NCBI GenBank assembly: GCA_026390045.1
Contig: JAPLGR010000361.1
Location: forward strand, 1 to 11,092
Direction of reading: 5' to 3'
Length of the DNA stretch: 11,092 bases
DNA from: Chloroflexota bacterium
GTDB taxonomy: Bacteria > Chloroflexota > Anaerolineae > Anaerolineales > E44-bin32
This document shows, one piece after another, positions 6,831-11,092 of the stretch. How positions within the stretch are numbered: position 1 is the first letter of the stretch; every line of letters starts with the position of its first letter. A program made the translations under genes and the position numbers. The notes below the pieces were generated by a model. It worked only from the letters and a program-made list of their open reading frames with translations. It was not told the DNA's origin and did not search any database.

Positions 6831-7465
6831 CTAGCCCAGCATGGCCCTGCGGACGTCCAGCAGGTTCTCGAAGACCCAATCCGGCTTGTGCGGGCTGGCG
6901 GCAAGGATCTCGCGTGTGTCGGGTGGCGTTCGGTCGCGGTCTCAAGCAGTGAGATCAGAGCTCCGGCGCCCGGGAGCAGGCCGCGTTCACTGGGGAAGGT
7001 CGGGTCGAGGTTCGTGGCGACGAACATCGCCCCTGCCCGGATGGCCAGCGTGGCCTCCGTGAGCTTCCCCCACGTGACGTCCCGATCCAACGCGGCGACG
7101 ACCGCTACGGCTTCCGAAGCCTTGTGCACGAGTCGGAAACCGGCACGGGAGAGCGCTGAGGTCAAGGCATCTTCACCAACGACGAGCACTGGCGACCCCG
7201 CGGGCAACTCGCGATGCAGGAACGATGCGGCCGCGTCCGCCGACGTCAGGACCTCCTTCTCATTCGGCTCGAAGCCGACCTGCCTCAGCCGCCGAGCCAC
7301 ATGTTCGAAAGAGGTTGTGGCGTTGTTGGTGGCAAGGACAAAGGGGATCCCCTTGCGGCGCAGGCCTCCGAAGAACTCGGCCACACCTGGCAGGGGTCTC
7401 TCACCGCGCCAGAGCACGCCGTCCATGTCGCTGATGACGGCGCGGATCTCGTGAAGGTCAGTCAT
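6831..7465 (-). pseudogene. HAD-IIA family (NagD-like) sugar phosphatase, disrupted by an internal frame-changing deletion
   Basis: Residues 1-183 from the ATG at 7465 are a clear HAD-IIA hydrolase: motif I SDMDGVLW (12-19, Asp13 and Asp15), motif II ATNNAT (45-50), the cap-domain block MFVATNLDPTFPSERG (147-162) and GAGALISLLETATERHPT. At 6912-6925 homology jumps to the minus-one frame, which reads TPPDTREILAASPHKPDW then VFENLLDVRRAML and a TAG at 6833-6831. That is the family's usual C-terminal end. What normally lies between (motif III Gly-Lys-Pro and motif IV Gly-Asp-x6-Asp, about 55 residues) is missing. A simple base-call slip would not remove it, so a deletion of roughly 160 bp is inferred. 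The original frame continues into rlmN without a stop. The start has GGAG 5 nt upstream. A CATAAT -10-like box at 7557-7552 lies between the clpX terminator and this gene, but I see no -35. The product would lack catalytic residues. Confidence 0.85.
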
Positions 7466-7561
7466 GGATGCTCCGATGGCGATGCATGGCGAGAATGGAT
7501 TGTGTGGCCCTTGGTGCCGGCTGGACACGTAAGGGGGATTGGAAGAAGCACATTATGCCGT

Positions 7562-7611
7562 ACAACACAACGCCTCCGGCTGGAAGCCCGAAGTGGGCCA
7601 TGCCGGAGGCG
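7562..7611 (-). terminator. Intrinsic terminator after clpX
   Basis: On the minus strand CGCCTCCGGC (7611-7602) pairs perfectly with GCCGGAGGCG (7580-7571). The enclosed 21 nt contain a smaller GCCC/GGGC hairpin. The stem is followed by TTGTGTTGT (7570-7562), a T-rich tail. It begins 17 nt after the clpX stop and separates the tig-clpP-clpX operon from the HAD-rlmN pair. Confidence 0.72.
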
Positions 7612-7628
7612 CAGACATCCGAGCAATC

Positions 7629-8936
<1,308 letters not shown>

Positions 8937-8939
8937 GGA

Positions 8940-9572
8940 CTACCCGCCTTTCTTGTGCTTTGCCGCCGTGTCCTCGCCCGGGTAGAGCACGTTGTCGACG
9001 ATCCCGTACTGCTTGGCGGCCTCACCGTCCATGTAGAAGTCGCGCTCGGTGTCCCGCTCGATGACCTCGTGGGACTGCCCAGTGTGCCGCACCAGAATCG
9101 TATTCAGTTCCTCGCGCAGGCGCAAGATCTCCTTCGCCTGGATCTCGATATCGGTCGCCTGGCCCTGGACGCCGCCCAGCGGCTGGTGCAGGTGGATCGT
9201 GGCGTGGGGCAATGTGTAGCGCATCCCCTTGGTGCCGGCGGTCAGGAGCACCGTGCCAAACGAAGCGGTGACGCCGACAGCGACGGTTGAGATCGGGGCG
9301 CGCGTCTGCTGCATCGTGTCATAGATCGCCAGGCCGGCGTAGATCGCGCCGCCCGGGGAGTTGATGTACATGTGGATCGGGCGCTCCGAGTCCTCATTGT
9401 CCAGGTACAGCAGCTGGGCGACCATCAGGTTGGACACCTGGTCGTTGATCACGCTCCCGAGGAACACAATGCGTTCCTTGAGGAGCAGCGAGTAGATGTC
9501 GTAGGCCCGCTCGCCGCGTCCGGAGCTCTCGATGACCATCGGGATGAGCGTCTGGGGATCTTGGGAGAGCAT
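8940..9572 (-). CDS. clpP: ATP-dependent Clp protease proteolytic subunit ClpP
   Basis: This 210-residue serine peptidase of the S14 family forms the two-ring barrel that degrades proteins unfolded by ClpX. The catalytic triad is complete: Ser104 in VTASFGTVLL, His129 in IHLHQPLGG, Asp178 in ERDTERDFYM. Other family blocks are YINSPGGAIYAGLAIYDTM and GQATDIEIQAKEIL. The nucleophile region reads GVTASFG where GMAASMG is more common; the Ser itself is kept. A short charged tail (AAKHKKGG) ends the protein. The ATG at 9572-9570 has AGGAG 6 nt upstream, inside the end of tig. Gaps of 3 nt to both tig and clpX indicate one operon with coupled translation. Confidence 0.96.
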   Translation of the reverse strand: MLSQDPQTLIPMVIESSGRGERAYDIYSLLLKERIVFLGSVINDQVSNLMVAQLLYLDNEDSERPIHMYINSPGGAIYAGLAIYDTMQQTRAPISTVAVGVTASFGTVLLTAGTKGMRYTLPHATIHLHQPLGGVQGQATDIEIQAKEILRLREELNTILVRHTGQSHEVIERDTERDFYMDGEAAKQYGIVDNVLYPGEDTAAKHKKGG

Positions 9573-9575
9573 GCT

Positions 9576-10952
9576 TCACTCCTGGGGTTGGCCGGCGGCC
9601 GGCGCTTCTTCGCCGGGCTGCAAGTCCTGTGCCGCCGTCGGAACGGGTGCATCCGCTTCGCCTCGGGCGATAGCCACGAGGCGGCGAACGGCTTTCTCGG
9701 TGAGCAGGTCGAGCGCCAGCGTGCGGCGCCCGGCAGGATTGTCAATCGCCTTGCGAAGCGTGTCCTGGTTGGCGTGCAGGGCCTCGGTCAATCGCGCGAT
9801 CTCGGCATCGATCTCGGCCGCGTCCACTTCCAATGCTTCGACCTCGGCCAGCTTGCCCAGCGCCAGGGCGCGCCGGACGCGCTCGAGAGCGCGTGGCTCA
9901 AGCTCCTTCCGGATGTCGTCCTCGGTCTGCTTCTGGACTTTCAAGTAGTCCGCCAGCGTCATGCGCTGGCCCTGGAGCCGCCGATCCAGGTCGCGCAAGA
10001 GCTGATCGAGCTCATCCTTGACCATGATCGGCGGGTACTTGAAGGTGCTGCCCGAAACGAGCGCCTCGATCGCACGCTGCGCATAGGCGCCTCCCGCTTC
10101 GCGCGACGATTGCTCCAGCAATTCCTGGCGCACCTTCAGCTTCAGGTCCATCAGGTCGGTGAAGTCGCCGATCTCGTGCGCCAGGTTGTCCGTGAGTTCG
10201 GGAACCTTGCGCGAGCGCACCTCCACGCAGTGCAGGTGGAACGTTGCCTTGCGGCCACGCAGCGCTTCGGTGGAGTACTCCTCCGGGAATGTGTGCTCGA
10301 TGTCCTTCTCGTCCCCGGCGCTCATGCCAACCAGTTGCGCAGCGATCCCGGGGATCGGCCAGTTGGTGCGATCCTCAACCAGGACCGAGACCCCCTTCTC
10401 GTCCAGCAGGCTTGTCTCGCCGTTCTCAAGCGGCTCGTGCAGCTTCCCGGCAACGTCAAGGACAACGACATCCGTCGCCGCGGCAGGACGCTGGGCTGTT
10501 TCGATGATCGCCCGGCGTTGGCGCAGCTCGTCCACCATCTGATCCACGGCCTCATCGGGAACGGTTGTCGGCTCGGAGTCTGCGCGCAACTCCTTGTACG
10601 CGCCGAGGTCAACTTCGGGCGCCAGCGGGACGGTGAAACGGAGGGTGAGCGGCTGGCGGGAGACGATCTCGTTCAGCGCGCCGGGGGCAAACGGCTCCAG
10701 CGTCGACTCTTCGAGCGCACGGCGGTAGGCCTCCTGGCCGAGCACATCCAGCGCCTCGTCGAAGATGGCCTCCTCACCGTAGCGCTGCAGGACCAGCTTG
10801 TAAGGCGCCTTGCCGGGGCGGAACCCGGCGATCTTGGCGCGCCCACTTATCCGCCGGGCGGCAGACTGCATCGCCGCCTCCACCTGATTGTTGGGCACCT
10901 CTACCGTTAACTGGACCTGACGGTCCTCGAGTTCCTGCTTCTCAATCTTCAA
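9576..10952 (-). CDS. tig: Trigger factor, ribosome-associated chaperone
   Basis: A 458-residue chaperone that binds at the ribosome exit tunnel and helps fold nascent chains. The N-terminal domain carries the ribosome-docking signature IAGFRPGKAP (41-50). The central PPIase (FKBP-like) domain includes WPIPGIAAQLVGMSAGDEKD and the TFPEEYSTEALRGRKATFHL block. A long helical C-terminal domain follows, ending in a low-complexity Ala/Pro/Glu/Gln tail of about 25 residues. The start is taken as the TTG at 10952-10950: AGGAAGG lies 8 nt upstream and the protein then begins MKIEKQELEDRQVQLTVEV, the usual trigger factor start. An ATG at 11009 is in frame but would translate the GC-rich hairpin into an Arg-rich leader. 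It is the first gene of the tig-clpP-clpX operon, downstream of tRNA-Leu. I found no clear promoter in the 82-nt gap. Confidence 0.95.
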   Translation of the reverse strand: MKIEKQELEDRQVQLTVEVPNNQVEAAMQSAARRISGRAKIAGFRPGKAPYKLVLQRYGEEAIFDEALDVLGQEAYRRALEESTLEPFAPGALNEIVSRQPLTLRFTVPLAPEVDLGAYKELRADSEPTTVPDEAVDQMVDELRQRRAIIETAQRPAAATDVVVLDVAGKLHEPLENGETSLLDEKGVSVLVEDRTNWPIPGIAAQLVGMSAGDEKDIEHTFPEEYSTEALRGRKATFHLHCVEVRSRKVPELTDNLAHEIGDFTDLMDLKLKVRQELLEQSSREAGGAYAQRAIEALVSGSTFKYPPIMVKDELDQLLRDLDRRLQGQRMTLADYLKVQKQTEDDIRKELEPRALERVRRALALGKLAEVEALEVDAAEIDAEIARLTEALHANQDTLRKAIDNPAGRRTLALDLLTEKAVRRLVAIARGEADAPVPTAAQDLQPGEEAPAAGQPQE

Positions 10953-10974
10953 CTGCGGATCCTTCCTGAGACCA

Positions 10975-10995
10975 CGCGCGCCGCTGCGGCGCGCG
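10975..10995. other. GC-rich hairpin between tRNA-Leu and tig
   Basis: CGCGCGCCG (10975-10983) and CGGCGCGCG (10987-10995) form a perfect 9-bp stem around CTG. It lies 39 nt after the tRNA 3' end and 22 nt before the tig start, just upstream of the tig ribosome-binding site. There is no T-tract, so it is not a classical intrinsic terminator. It may stabilise or separate the tRNA transcript from the tig message, or lie in the tig 5' leader; its function is unknown. Confidence 0.45.
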
Positions 10996-11034
10996 AGATG
11001 ATGGTTCATGGCGTCGGACGCTGGGGCAGCCGCG

Positions 11035-11092
11035 TGGGGAAGGAGGGACTTGAACCCTCACGCCTCGCGGCACGTGATTCTAAGTCACGCCT
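11035..11092 (-). tRNA. tRNA-Leu (anticodon UAG), 3' part; 5' part beyond the window edge
   Basis: On the minus strand the anticodon stem CGTGA/TCACG encloses the loop CTTAGAA, with anticodon TAG at 11082-11080, reading leucine CUA-type codons. A 13-nt variable region with a GCC/GGC stem (class II tRNA, as expected for Leu) follows. Next come the T-arm GAGGGTTCAAGTCCCTC (11059-11043), seven acceptor-strand bases and discriminator A at 11035. CCA is not encoded (the next bases are CGC). The D-arm and 5' acceptor strand, about 27 nt, are outside the window. Confidence 0.93.

Noticed and set aside
5765..7528. One long minus-strand frame joining a HAD phosphatase N-terminus to RlmN, which could be read as a bifunctional fusion protein.
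   Set aside because: The linker region is out-of-frame HAD sequence: the true HAD C-terminus is in the next frame with its own stop at 6831. RlmN has its own ribosome-binding site and GTG start at 6820. The fusion is a by-product of the HAD deletion.
7552..7557. CATAAT -10-like box on the minus strand upstream of the HAD-rlmN pair.
   Set aside because: There is no -35 match at 16-18 nt, so I do not list it as a promoter, although some promoter is needed downstream of the clpX terminator.
9372..10910. Plus-strand open frame of 512 codons opposite tig and the start of clpP.
   Set aside because: It mirrors the codon structure of tig on the other strand (Leu, Arg, Gln and Asp-rich composition) and has no recognisable domain.
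10953..11009. An ATG start for trigger factor at 11009, giving 19 extra residues.
   Set aside because: The extra residues translate the GC-rich hairpin and are unlike the family N-terminus. The TTG at 10952 has AGGAAGG upstream and gives the usual start MKIEKQELED.

Overview
The window is high-GC and densely coded, and holds conserved housekeeping genes. The layout suggests a Chloroflexota (Anaerolineae-like) bacterium. The clues are the Gram-positive-type order rpe / rpmB / asp23 / fakA, the HDGPTQ phosphoacceptor box of the histidine kinase, a tRNA-Leu-tig-clpP-clpX block, and frequent GTG and TTG starts. The phylum is inferred from gene content and motif style; no search was run.

Region by region: (1) 1-3134, minus strand: a compact operon read asp23/gls24 -> fakA (DAK2/DhaL fatty-acid kinase) -> degV/fakB copy 1 -> degV/fakB copy 2, the last cut by the window edge. 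The intergenic gaps are 19 and 2 nt, and the two degV genes overlap by 4 nt (ATGA). (2) 3167-3424, plus strand: rpmB (ribosomal protein bL28), divergent from asp23, with a good promoter and a downstream hairpin shared with the convergent rpe. (3) 3493-4204, minus: rpe, with a promoter placed so that the mRNA may be leaderless. (4) 4369-5733, plus: a GAF-domain histidine kinase of the NarL/DesK (HisKA_3) type with no response regulator in the window. (5) 5765-7465, minus: a broken HAD-IIA phosphatase gene followed by rlmN. An internal, frame-changing deletion in the HAD gene leaves its 5' part in frame with rlmN, so one reading frame spans both. (6) 7562-10952, minus: tig -> clpP -> clpX with 3-nt gaps, closed by a terminator. 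(7) 11035-11092, minus: the 3' part of a tRNA-Leu(UAG) upstream of tig.

FakA phosphorylates fatty acids held by DegV/FakB proteins, feeding phospholipid synthesis; Asp23 is its usual neighbour. Trigger factor, ClpP and ClpX form a nascent-chain folding and proteolysis set. RlmN, bL28 and tRNA-Leu belong to translation, and Rpe to the pentose phosphate pathway.

I see no mobile element, CRISPR array, defence cassette or clearly new system. The points most worth checking are local departures from family norms: ClpX has Thr in place of the Walker A lysine (a single-base difference), the HAD-IIA gene has lost its catalytic motifs III and IV and its frame, one of the two DegV copies departs from the family at three conserved sites, and rpe may be leaderless.
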